From contig WJXW01000002.1 in the NCBI GenBank assembly GCA_015832175.1, forward strand, positions 1,054,001-1,118,000: a DNA stretch of 64,000 nt, read 5' to 3'. Both the position numbers and the translations under genes were made by a program. Below are positions 1 to 9,546 of this stretch, piece after piece. The stretch's first letter is position 1; each line of letters starts with the position of its first letter. The stretch is from Paraphaeosphaeria minitans (Eukaryota > Ascomycota > Dothideomycetes > Pleosporales > Didymosphaeriaceae). The notes below the pieces were generated by a model that had not been told where the DNA came from, ran no database searches, and saw only the letters and a program-made list of their open reading frames with translations.

Positions 1-540
1 CCGCGCGAGTTTATCGAATCGACATTGGACTGCGTAGGAAGGCGGGAAGGCTTGGTATTCAGTGATGCGACGACGGATGACGGGAGCTCGGCACGGAAGG
101 CATTGAGCATGTTTATCGTGCGGGGAACCTGAGGCTCGTTGTCAGCAACCTCGATATATTGGACGAAGGAGTGACCGTACGCCATTGAAGCCAATGCACT
201 TCAGCCCAACCTCGCGCATCAACTCTGCTATCTCCACGGCGTCCTTTTCAGGCTGGTTTTCGCTCGCCGACTTGTACAGCGCCACCATTGACTCCGGCGA
301 GTTCATCGTCATTGTTGTCGCAGTAGACAGGGCGAGCCATGAGGGGCGGCCCAGCTTGTGCGCCGTCGCTTCTTCTTCTATCTTCTTGTATATCGACTGG
401 ATTTGTCTCGGTGCTGGAACCGGGCCGGGGCGAGCGTGCGACGCGTTGATGAGCGCTTTCACGCCTGCTCCTAGTTTGGACATTGCGGGTAGGTTTGGAA
501 CGGGGACGAAGCTGATTCGTGAAGAGTGTAGGCCACACAC
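1..540 (-). CDS. AhpD-like / carboxymuconolactone decarboxylase-like protein, 3' end off window
   Basis: Partial gene running off the left edge. Exon 1 is 540-181 and exon 2 is 128-<1; the 52-base intron (180-129) has GTACGG/CAG ends and a CTGAC branch point and joins the codons in phase 0. The product reads through [36 protein letters not shown] and [16 protein letters not shown], which I recognise from fungal AhpD-like proteins (small helical peroxidase-related proteins, often annotated as mitochondrial or hypothetical). A second Met at 483 (MSKLGAG) could be the start, but the upstream residues [11 protein letters not shown] fit the family N-terminus. The catalytic CxxC region, if present, lies beyond the window, so activity cannot be judged. 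Confidence 0.6.
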
Positions 541-1304
541 GTCGTGACTGTGATCTAAGAATGGGGAGGATGCGCGTATCTAGGTGCAGGAAATTTTTTG
601 ACACAGTGAAGACTACAATGGTAGCTCAAGTGCGGTGCGACGAAAGCTCACCACGATGCAATCCACATCCCGAGGTCGGACCTACAATTGCTTCCGAGGC
701 TAGCACCGCGCTGATACTTAGCGGTCGAATCTTCTTGAGACGACATGTGCAAATGTTTGCGAGCTCCATAGAGCTCACACAATGAATATGGAGTTTTGGA
801 ATGCACGCTGGCGGTTCTCGTCGACCGCGCCGATGATAGGTACATGCAGGCGTCGACTCTCACACCGATCTCAAACTCGCAACCACACCCGTTTAAGGCA
901 ACCCGAAGCGTTCGCTCGCTCGATTGCGCAGGCAGGTTGTCGGAGAACATCGAAGAACGCCAGTTTGTGATCTCGTATAAACACTGTGCAGTTTGACTGC
1001 TTCGACCTCTCAGCATCGAGGCTGAGCTCACGGAAAACGCCCACCATGCGCCGAGAGCGGGAAGCTCCCCTCGCGGCTTACTGCAAAATACCCGGCGTCT
1101 TCTCACCCAACGATGAACGCAAAATGAGGCGTACCTAAATGATGAATGTCAGCTGGATAGGTAGCATGTCAAGACCGATGCTCTTACTTTTCCGAGGTGC
1201 CGTGGAAGCAGCCCCTCCATTGCCCAGCAGCAGGCGCCACGAGCCGAGGAATGCGATGCATATGAGCACGTCGTTGTGTTCCATTCCCCAGCTCAGCAAT
1301 CGAC
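541..1304. promoter_or_regulatory. Divergent intergenic region between AhpD-like gene and GMC oxidoreductase
   Basis: About 760 bases between two divergently transcribed genes. Open frames here (for example 1106-648 on the minus strand) have shadow-like composition and no recognisable motif. I see no repeat or RNA gene. It presumably holds both promoters. Confidence 0.4.
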
Positions 1305-3478
1305 ATGACTTTTCAATCGTTGTGGAACGCGTTCGCTGTTACGGTGCTATTGGGGTGTGCAATGTTGAAGTCTGTTGATGCGTCGCCTACCTTGTCCAGA
1401 CGTGCACAAGTCAAATACTCTGCCGCAGAATTGCACGATTTGTATGACTATGTTATCGTCGGAGGTGGTACATCGGGTCTCGTCGTTGCGAATCGCTTGA
1501 GCGAGGATCGGTCCAGTGAGCTTATGAATGTCTGCCACCCCAAGCTCATTGACTGATGGGACACCTGCAGAAACAGTACTGGTCATTGAAATTGGATACA
1601 TCGCGGACGAATCCTGTATCTGGATGCCATCCAGCACTGTCGTCACCAACATCGCCTGTCTGAAACACCGTTTTAACAGTGGGTCTTCTCATCTCGCGAA
1701 GTGACCGTCATTAGCTGACGCGAAAACTGTGAAGTATCTAGTGCGCCTCAAACGGAGATAATCAATCAAGCCATATACGGATATGCCATTGGCGCTGTTG
1801 TGGGTGGCAGCTCCGCTGTGAACGGCATGGTATTCGATCGAGGCTCCAAAGCAGACTACAATGCATGGGAAGAGTTAGGCAGTCAAGGATGGGGCTGGGA
1901 CGGCTTGTTGCCGTACTTCAAGAAAAGCGTCAATTTCACGGCACCCAGCGTAGAAGATGCTAAAAAGTTTGGATATACGTGGGACGATAGCGCTTGGGGT
2001 GATGGCCCTGTGCAGGCTTCGTACCCGCCGTTTCAATGGCAGACTGTGCGTAAGTGGTGACATTCTAACGAGCAACCAAAAGTAATGCCATGCTAAAGGC
2101 GTCGTAGAGACTTCGTGGGACGCATGGGCCGATATGGAGATCCCGCTGATAAAGGAGCATGCATTGGGTGATGCCGTCGGTCGCTTCTGGGTGCCTTCAT
2201 CCGAACATCCAGTCAATCGAACTCGATCGTACGCACGATACGCCTACTATGACCCGGTCGTAACTCGACCGAACTATCATCTCTTGGTAGGTCATAAAGC
2301 GGAGAGTCTGGTTCTGTCGCCCGAGAACGATGTAGAAGGGGTAGTCTTCTATCAGCGGGACAACCGTGGCCAGAAGAAAACGATGAAAGCAAAAAAAGAG
2401 GTGGTTCTGGCTGCTGGTGCCGTGCACACTCCACAAATTTTACAGCTCAGTGGCATTGGACCGAAAGCTGTTTTGGAGGCCGCTAACATCAGCATTAAAG
2501 TTGATGCCCCAGGCGTGGGTAACAACTTCCAGGATCACCCACAAGTGTACTTAACATGCAACTGTAAGGTTCAAGACCCCCTACCCCGCTTGTAATTTGT
2601 ACTCATTCCCCAGTCACCACGGACGTCTGGCCCAATCCTGGCACACTTGCGAACAACGCAACCTTCCGCGCAGAAGCCCAAACCCAATACGACAGCAACA
2701 AAACCGGTCCCCTCACGCAAGCGCTAAACACCGCCTTCGTCTTCCTGGCACTCAACACTATCCACTCTTCGCCCTCGACCTTCCACTCCCAGCTGCAAGC
2801 CCAAGACCCCTCAGCCTACCTCGCGCCCAACCTCCCCGGCCCTGTCCTAGCAGGCTATGCAGCGCAGAAGCGCGTCCTGGCCAAGCTATACAACTCATCC
2901 GACGCCGCAGTGTACGAGAGCCCCTTCGGTGGCGTGTGCTCGCGCAGCACGCTTCTCCAGAAACCGCTCTCACGGGGTCACGTGCACATCACCGCCAGCG
3001 ATCCGTACGGCGAGCCCACGGTCGACTTTCGCGCGTACACAAATCCACTCGACATGGAGCAGGGCATCGAGTCACTCAAGTATACGCGGCGGTACCTGCG
3101 CAATCCGAGGTTTGCCTCGCTTGCACCGGTGGAGAGCGCACCGGGGCCGGCAGTCAAGGATGAGGACACTGCGGCGTTGGAAGCATATGTGAGGCTGACT
3201 GCTGGACCGACGAGTTTTCATGCGAGTGGGACGACGGCGATGATGCCGCAGGAGTTGGGTGGGGTAGTCGGGGGTGATTTGAAGGTTTATGGAGTGGGGA
3301 AGGTGAGCGTTGTGGACGCGGGTATCATGCCGCTGATACCGAGCACGCATTTGAGTGCAACGGTTTATGCGGTGGCGGAGAAGGTACGGTAAAGCTCCAG
3401 ATATACCTACTTGATGAGTGCAGCAAGCATATGCTAACAAAGGTGTAGGCTGCCGATATCATCAAGAGCCGGGCGTGA
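1305..3478 (+). CDS. Secreted GMC-family FAD oxidoreductase
   Basis: Six exons: 1305-1515, 1571-1678, 1735-2049, 2099-2563, 2614-3383, 3449-3478 (632 aa). Introns are 49-65 bases with GT..AG ends and all phases match, so the apparent stop codons are intronic. The N-terminus has a signal peptide (hydrophobic FAVTVLLGCAMLKSVDA). The FAD-binding motif VIVGGGTSGLVVANRLSED follows near residue 48, then the GMC signature GAVVGGSSAVNGMVFDRGSK. The C-terminal domain carries SFHASGTTAMMP with the catalytic His and the PSTHLSATVYA segment. GMC enzymes oxidise alcohols, sugars or choline with O2 or quinones as acceptor; the sequence resembles aryl-alcohol oxidase/choline dehydrogenase-like fungal members, but the substrate cannot be assigned. 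The last exon codes only 9 residues and its stop codon lies inside a tandem duplication. Confidence 0.9.
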
Positions 3479-3576
3479 TCGACCAGCTAGGTACGAGAGG
3501 AACATGTGATGCTGAGCAATTCTTCGGGTGTGATCGACCAGCTACGAGAGGAAAATGTGATGCTGATCAGTTCTCC
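3471..3576. repeat. Two-copy tandem repeat (~51-55 bp) across the GMC stop codon
   Basis: Copy 1 is 3471-3525 and copy 2 is 3526-3576. They match closely, sharing GATCGACCAGCTA and ATGTGATGCTGA blocks and differing by a 4-base indel (AGGT) and several substitutions. Copy 1 contains the GMC stop codon (TGA at 3476-3478). A third start (GGGCGT) follows at 3577. The divergence suggests an old duplication. Confidence 0.85.
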
Positions 3577-4628
3577 GGGCGTCACATGAGATGTGGTCTA
3601 CCACTGCATCCAATGTCGAGCTCTGAATCTGCAATTGACGGTTACGGGTGTGAGGTGTGATGGCGAAGGGGATCGTAGATATCGCATCCCATCTGAGGGT
3701 CTGTTCGGTCCGCCCATGATTGACACCTGTGATCTGACGGATAGAGTATGGTCAATTTTAAGCGCCTTAGCCGTAGGTAATGGGGGCTTACAGGGCGTTA
3801 GCTAATAAAAAAAATAAGTGCTTACTAGTACTAAGCACTAGCGAACAAAATTAGAGCTAACAGAGGCAAGGAGGCAATGTGTATAGATTAAAATAAGTAC
3901 CAATTAAATATAGGGTTTGTTCCTACTAGCATAAGCTACTTGAATTTAAGAAGGGCTTAATTAGTAATATTAGAATTGTAATTACACTAGATAGATCCTG
4001 TATTAATTCTTTTGCTCTACTTAATCTGGCAATTTGATCCTGATGAGATATCACCGATCACACGCGGGCCAAACAGACTCTGAATCGTCTGCGCGTGGGA
4101 GCGTCCCGCTTGGTAGCGAGTGGACTAGCGCCTCTAGCGTGTCCTTTGATGCACCTCCACGGCCTGGTGTTTGCATCCGCAATTCCCCTTCTTCGAAAGA
4201 GAGCGTGGATTTTTTTTGCGCTCGTCAATCGTGATGCTGGGGAGGAAACGTCGAGTTGTTTGGTTGCACATGTCAATGAGGTAAGGAAGACTGAGGTAAG
4301 GAAGACGTAGGCGGCCAGGCTGCAGGGACGTCATAGGGTCTCCTGACTCGCCTGATGATCTGATGATGATGTGTGCGGGGGGTGCCACGAGTCGCAGTCA
4401 AGCAAGAAAGCAGTTGGGTATTACCTACCGTAGATAGATAGACTAGGTACCGTATACGTACATATTACTGCGCGCGTCTACGGCTTCCTTTTTCTCCACT
4501 TTTCACATAACTCCAATTTTCTGTGCTCTTGTTCTCCTAGGTACCAGGACAGCCAAATAGCAACACATCCGACGTCTATTCAACCATACGGTACCTACCC
4601 ACCCACCGCTTCGTGCGCCAACCTCACA
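3577..4628. other. Gene-free region with AT-rich island (about 3770-4030)
   Basis: No convincing gene. From about 3770 to 4030 the sequence is strongly AT-rich and TpA-rich, unlike the flanks, and includes an 8-bp inverted repeat AGTGCTTA/TAAGCACT (3817-3824, 3832-3839). This looks like a decayed, possibly RIP-mutated, transposon remnant; I see no intact terminal repeats or transposase. From about 4430 to 4600 lies the promoter of the next gene, with CTAGGTACC at 4443 and CCTAGGTACC at 4536. Confidence 0.5.
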
Positions 4629-5372
4629 ATGTTCACAACCTCCACCTCGACTTCAACGCCAACACCAAGCCCGCTCCTCTCCCTCCCACCAGAACTGCGC
4701 AATCGCATCTTCGCCTACGCCCTCACAGCCTCAACCTCCACCCTCCAATACAGCCTCGCCTCCACTCCCAGCCACCCCATCTTCAGCGACACCGCCAACG
4801 CCAACCGCAACCACGAATTCAACCAGCTCAAGTATGCCTGCCGCCAACTCTACGCCGAGACCGCAGGCCTCGAGGTAAAACACAACGCCCTGCGCTTCGA
4901 CCTTCCCGAAGACGACGCCTACACGCTGGCCCGCGTGCAGAACAGCGTGGATAGCGGCTTCTCGACGCCAAACGCAGAGGCCCCGAGCACCAGCTTCCCA
5001 CCCTTCCTGTACACCTGCACCCCAGACAAACGGCAGTGGCTCTCCCGCATCATCATCACCATCCGCAAGCCCGCGAGCTACAGCCTCAGCCAGCCGACTG
5101 TCGACCGCCTCTTATCCCTGGCCAAGCTGAAGAGGGAGAATCCGCACGTCGAGATCACGTACGAGTATGTGGACGAGGTGTATGACTACTCCGCGCCCAA
5201 GTGGCAGATGGGCGTGCCATGGCTGAGCGTCGCGGTGTGTCTGGGGGTGGCGCTGCCGGTGGAGGGGGCGTTACGACCAGTTGTGGATGCGATGGTGGGG
5301 TTGTGTGGGAAGGGGAGTTTGGTGTTTTGGGGGGCGGCATTTGGCGTGTGGGATCTGGTCGGGCTGAAGTAG
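4629..5372 (+). CDS. 2EXR / F-box-like domain protein
   Basis: Single-exon gene of 247 aa. After a Ser/Thr/Pro-rich start, residues about 16-32 read LLSLPPELRNRIFAYAL, the usual opening of fungal 2EXR/F-box-like proteins. KYACRQLYAET near residue 75 matches the second conserved block of that family (LxxxCRQLYxE). The remainder (WLSRIIITIRKP, then a hydrophobic Gly/Val-rich tail) is family-typical but of unknown role. Such proteins are greatly expanded in ascomycetes; a ubiquitin-ligase adaptor role is often assumed but not established. The start at 4629 is the first Met and leaves the domain near the N-terminus. Confidence 0.65.
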   Translation: MFTTSTSTSTPTPSPLLSLPPELRNRIFAYALTASTSTLQYSLASTPSHPIFSDTANANRNHEFNQLKYACRQLYAETAGLEVKHNALRFDLPEDDAYTLARVQNSVDSGFSTPNAEAPSTSFPPFLYTCTPDKRQWLSRIIITIRKPASYSLSQPTVDRLLSLAKLKRENPHVEITYEYVDEVYDYSAPKWQMGVPWLSVAVCLGVALPVEGALRPVVDAMVGLCGKGSLVFWGAAFGVWDLVGLK

Positions 5373-6235
5373 GCGGGAAAGAAACAGCGTGACAGAAAGC
5401 ATGACCTCGCCCGTTTCCCCGTCTTTGCCATGAGGCTGGTCGTAGGGAGAAGGAATGAACCATGTTGAGGACTGAAGGTGAAACTTCATGGAGCTCTCTC
5501 GAGAAGAGAAGTGGAAGCATTTCTCTGGGGAAACTGGAGAGCGAGCAGGCCATCCTATACAGGTGGTGTGGATGCGCCGCCGCCGTCCATTCTGCAGGAT
5601 CCGAGATGACGTGGTGGCACAGTTGGCAACACGCACTTTTGGGAAGACGCCCGGTGCGGGATCTCGTGATTAGACTCACTTCGTGTGCTGGTCAAGCAAT
5701 ATGCCTGGAAATACAATCGCTTGACCATGTTCTGTTGTTGAGTAGTGAATCTGTGGCGTGCAGGCGCATGTGCAAAAGAGAACTCTTTCTCACGTACGCG
5801 ATAGATGATCTATATACCATGGACCCTTGTTTCCACAGAATCTTACGCCGGCCGAGTGCAGCGCGGAACTGAAGGTGCGAGCGAGTGTTGCATTCGCTCT
5901 CGTCCTGCACGAATGCGTTTTTACTCACCTCGAATATTGCTCGCATACTGAATTACGACTTCTACATCGGATGGTCTTCGAAATGTCCTTTGACTGCATC
6001 TTCATCTAGTGCACAGGTAGGTAGGTAGAGGTACCTACGGCCCCCACGCCATCGGATTGCCGCTTAGCGAGGCCCAGAAGCTGAACGCCATGCTCAGGCA
6101 TCAACAGGCAGGCGCTGCCTATGAACCCGCCTATATATGCGTTGCATGCCCCTCAGCTGACACGCATGCTGTTCCCATCGCTACCCTCTTTTGATCAGTT
6201 GCAGTACGCAAATCTAGCAGATCAGACCGACAGCA
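5373..6235. promoter_or_regulatory. Intergenic region upstream of HET gene
   Basis: About 860 bases. Short open frames on both strands look like chance reading frames. A repeat AGGTAGGTAGGTAG followed by GTACCTA lies at 6015-6037, and TATATATG at about 6130 could be a core promoter element for the HET gene at 6236. No repeat or RNA gene seen. Confidence 0.4.
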
Positions 6236-8239
6236 ATGATTCGGCTGCTCCATATTGACAGAAAAGAGTTTCAGGAGTTCTATGATTTGGACTCAGTTGC
6301 TCCCTACGCAATTTTATCGCATAGATGGATGCACGCGCAACGAAATGGAAAGTATCGCGCCCTTGAACTGTCGCACTCAGAGTTTGTTGCCGGTTCTGGC
6401 GACGATCGCGGATACGGAAAAGTCGACAAGGCTTGCGAGGCTGTCCGCCATTTGTCACAGCAGCTTGGGCTCGATCTGCAATGGATCTGGATCGACAGTT
6501 GTTGCATCGACAAAAGTAATAACGAAGAACACTCGGAGGCCATCAACTCCATGTATGAGTGGTATGCGAGATCCTATGTTTGCATCGCATACCTGGACGA
6601 TGCAGATCCATTCGATCAAGGCAGCCCTTCTGAAAGGTTTACGAGGTAAGTGGAAAAGTGCTCATGGGGCCCAGTGTGGCTAAAAGGCCACAGAGGCTGG
6701 ACTTTACAGGAGCTCATTGCTCCAGAGAGAGTCTTATTCTACAACAAAGACTGGATCGGCTGCGGCAGTAGGAACGATTACAACCCGGGCCTCTATGGCC
6801 GCCATTCATTTCACGACCGAAGCAGAGAGACTGCTGCTATTACGCGCGTAGATGCTGCACTTCTTAGGCTGACAAATCGTAAGCAAATCAAAAGACGGCT
6901 GAACTCAATCCCTGCGTGCCAAAAGATGTCGTGGGCATCAGACAGAAAGACGACCCAAGACGAGGACATGGCCTACTGCCTGATCGGTATTTTTGATATC
7001 CCGCATATGTACTTGAAGCGAGGAGAAGGTAGACGAGCATTCATCCGCCTCCAAGAAGAGATCATCAAACAAAGCAGCGATCTGAGTTTATTTGCCTGGA
7101 GGCTCTCTGACGACAGAGTCGAGGTCTGCATGGATGACAACTGCCTTAGCTTGCACGATCTGAGGCAAAGTGCCCCAGAGGACACACCGTTTTTCGACTC
7201 CAGTCTCAAATCCAACCTGCACGGGGTGTTTGCATGTGGTCCCTGCCATTTTCGAAGTGCGTCCCGGATAGAACCAACACAGCCGACTGTTTATAACGAC
7301 GAGGTGACCATTACCAGCCGAGGCGTGAGAATCACGACTCCGCTACTAGGTTCTGGTCCATTTTGCCCATTCAGAACACCGCTCTATTGCATAGATGGCG
7401 ATGATTCAAAGTTTATAAGCATAGAGCTTCGACTCCTTGGTGGCTCCGTGTACGCCAGGACTGAATGCACACAATTGCCAGAGCTGCAGAAACATTTCAA
7501 GGGCATCCTTTCCCAAGACGAAGTCTATCTAGCAAGCAACGTTCACCGATTCCACGATTGCATTGGAAAATTGCATAAGCATGCAATTAGAATCCCAGAT
7601 TCGCTACTCGACCTCGAGCGCCAAACCGTATCACCTGGATATCTCTGGAGCAAGGAGCATAGCCTCGTCATGACTAACGGGCGCCGATTCTTTGTTGGCT
7701 TCGCGACTTACCGAGATCCCAGGCCCGGAATAAAAACCGAAGCAAAACTTCTTTTTGGTCTGGATCACATGCTGAAGCCTTGGTGTTGCTTTTCAAGCGT
7801 GGATCCCAGCTTCGAAGCGCGACCACTGGAGGCTAGAAAGCCATATCTGGAGAGAGTGTGGCGCTCAGCCAGTCAGCACACTATGACCGCGTGCTGTGAG
7901 AAACCTAGTATTTTTTCGATCAAAGGGGCGCACAAGAGGATATCCGGTATGATGAGCATCACGAACGAGCTTTACAGAGATGAAACCCTCTCTGAGGTGA
8001 ATTTTGAAGATCTCTCAGCCGTTCCCTGGTTTAGCCATTTCGAGGATTATCTCTCCAGGCCCAGAGAGCTATCCTATTTCGCAACCCCGGCCTTTGATCC
8101 ACAAGGTGTGTCCGCAGCTATAGGCGACACGGAGCACTATATATCAGCCTTTGACCCACAAGGCGTAACCGCAGCTGTAGGCGATATGGATGACCATGAT
8201 CACTACCCAATACCTACGATGCCATACCAAGTACAGTAG
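6236..8239 (+). CDS. HET-domain (heterokaryon incompatibility) protein
   Basis: Two exons, 6236-6645 and 6694-8239 (651 aa), joined by a 48-base GTAAGT..CACAG intron that removes an in-frame TAA. The HET domain fills the N-terminal half: YAILSHRW near residue 22, then GYGKVDKACE, LQWIWIDSCCIDK, EAINSMYEWY and, across the splice, RGWTLQELIAPERVLFYNKDW. These are the hallmark HET motifs. HET proteins trigger cell death on non-self recognition after hyphal fusion; the partner here is unknown. The C-terminal half (about residues 270-600) has no motif I recognise. The C-terminus holds two copies of a 19-residue repeat beginning AFDPQGV (from 8090 and 8147). The stop TAG (8237-8239) is followed in frame by 64 further open codons. 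Confidence 0.87.
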
Positions 8240-8434
8240 GGTATGCAGGGCATACCCTACGAATATAACCTGTTCGACACCCCACTACAAGGCGGGATGG
8301 CTCGAAGAATCTCGGCGATTGCCGGAGAAGAAAGCGCATCAGCGCAATCAAGCGTGCGCGCAAAGCTTCGTCCCAAGCGAGCAAGGCCTGGCGATTTCGC
8401 TTCTATGGGGAGAACACCGAAGAGACGGTCCTGA
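8240..8434 (+). other. In-frame open extension beyond the HET stop codon
   Basis: Directly after the HET stop TAG the same frame stays open for 64 codons to a TGA at 8432-8434, starting GMQGIPYEYNLF and ending in a basic tail (AKLRPKRARP...). It could be an old C-terminus cut off by a nonsense mutation. It could also be reached by splicing: a possible 72-base intron (GTAGGC at 8176 to GCAG at 8247) is in phase, but would delete most of the second repeat copy. It may equally be untranslated. Confidence 0.35.
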
Positions 8435-9546
8435 GTGCCATGGAAGCAGAGCAGAAGAAGGCGGGATAGGAATCTACAGTCCGGCGGAGCTTAGGCGCCT
8501 GCAGTAACTCTTTCCAGCATTTTGAATGAAGTATAACGGACACGAGACTGTCCAGTCGTCTTCCAGATTTACACACCTCGATGGCAGTGTGAGAGGGAAG
8601 AGACGTATCGACATGTTCTACTGAAATGACAACCCACGTAGAAGACCTATCGACGGGGGTAGCAGAGCTTTTCTCACGCCTTCAGCCATGAAGCCATCGA
8701 TGTTCTTGACCTTGGTGGCCTCTATCTCGGCGAGCCCTCGTCACTTTATTGCGGTGTTACACTGAACGTCAGCGCACTCGCGGAGTTCCAGATCGTGCTG
8801 GGACGGAGTAGGACGGAGTGGAACGGAGTGGGGCGAGAGCACTGGCGACATATGATTTAGACAGGAGACGGAGGTTGGCTTGAGTTTTGATTACGAGGTC
8901 TTGGTATGAAGCAAGGTCAGAGGTGTGTCTATCGATCGTGGGAGTGAGTTCGGACGGCTTGCTGTGGAAGCGTTAGTTACCTAGGCACCATGGCGTGGCT
9001 GGACTTGTTGGCTCAGATAGGAAGGGAAATGAGTAGGTATAACATTGTTGCTTAGAGACTTTGTCGGAAGAATTCGATGCAAAGGCTTGTCTGGATTGCG
9101 GAGCGTATTTGCGTAGATGATTCATACGTGCCATTCTGACCTGAGGGTGTAGGTACCTATGGCATTGCACATGATGTCGTGGTTGCTACCTACCTATCAG
9201 ATGGCTGGCTCATAACCTCGGCCTGGACCGAGAACGGCGACGCCACAACCTCGCCATCGCACCTTCTGGAACCCGCAGCAGCGCGCCCCCTCACGTCTGG
9301 ATATATTCACCCGTTTGCCCTTGCATTTCCCGGCGCTCCGCTTTTGCCTTTGCCTCGGTGCACCTTGTAATACCTTGCACACTCGCGGAATCGTCGAGCG
9401 AAGTCGGGCTATTCACGGGCAACGCGCCACCGCTAACAGTGCCCCATCGCGGAGCCGCTCCGTTGACATCTTGTCTGTCCGGGGAACTCTCCCATCGCAT
9501 CGCCCGTCATTCCTTCCCCCCCAAACATCACAGCAACATACCCACC
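8435..9546. promoter_or_regulatory. Intergenic region upstream of peroxisomal Lon
   Basis: About 1.1 kb without a convincing gene. At about 8800-8835 the 10-base unit GGACGGAGTR is repeated about three times in tandem (degenerate). TAGGTACC lies at 9150. The last 250 bases are C-rich, as in many fungal promoters. Confidence 0.4.

Noticed and set aside
648..1106. 152-codon minus-strand frame between the first two genes
   Set aside because: No recognisable motif and competing frames on the plus strand; treated as intergenic.
1305..3392. GMC oxidoreductase as a pseudogene (several frames and stops)
   Set aside because: Five short GT..AG introns resolve every stop, and the spliced protein has all GMC motifs in order.
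9358..9546. N-terminal extension of the Lon protease
   Set aside because: The upstream codons look like C-rich leader; the Met at 9547 has a better context and fits the peroxisomal Lon N-terminus.
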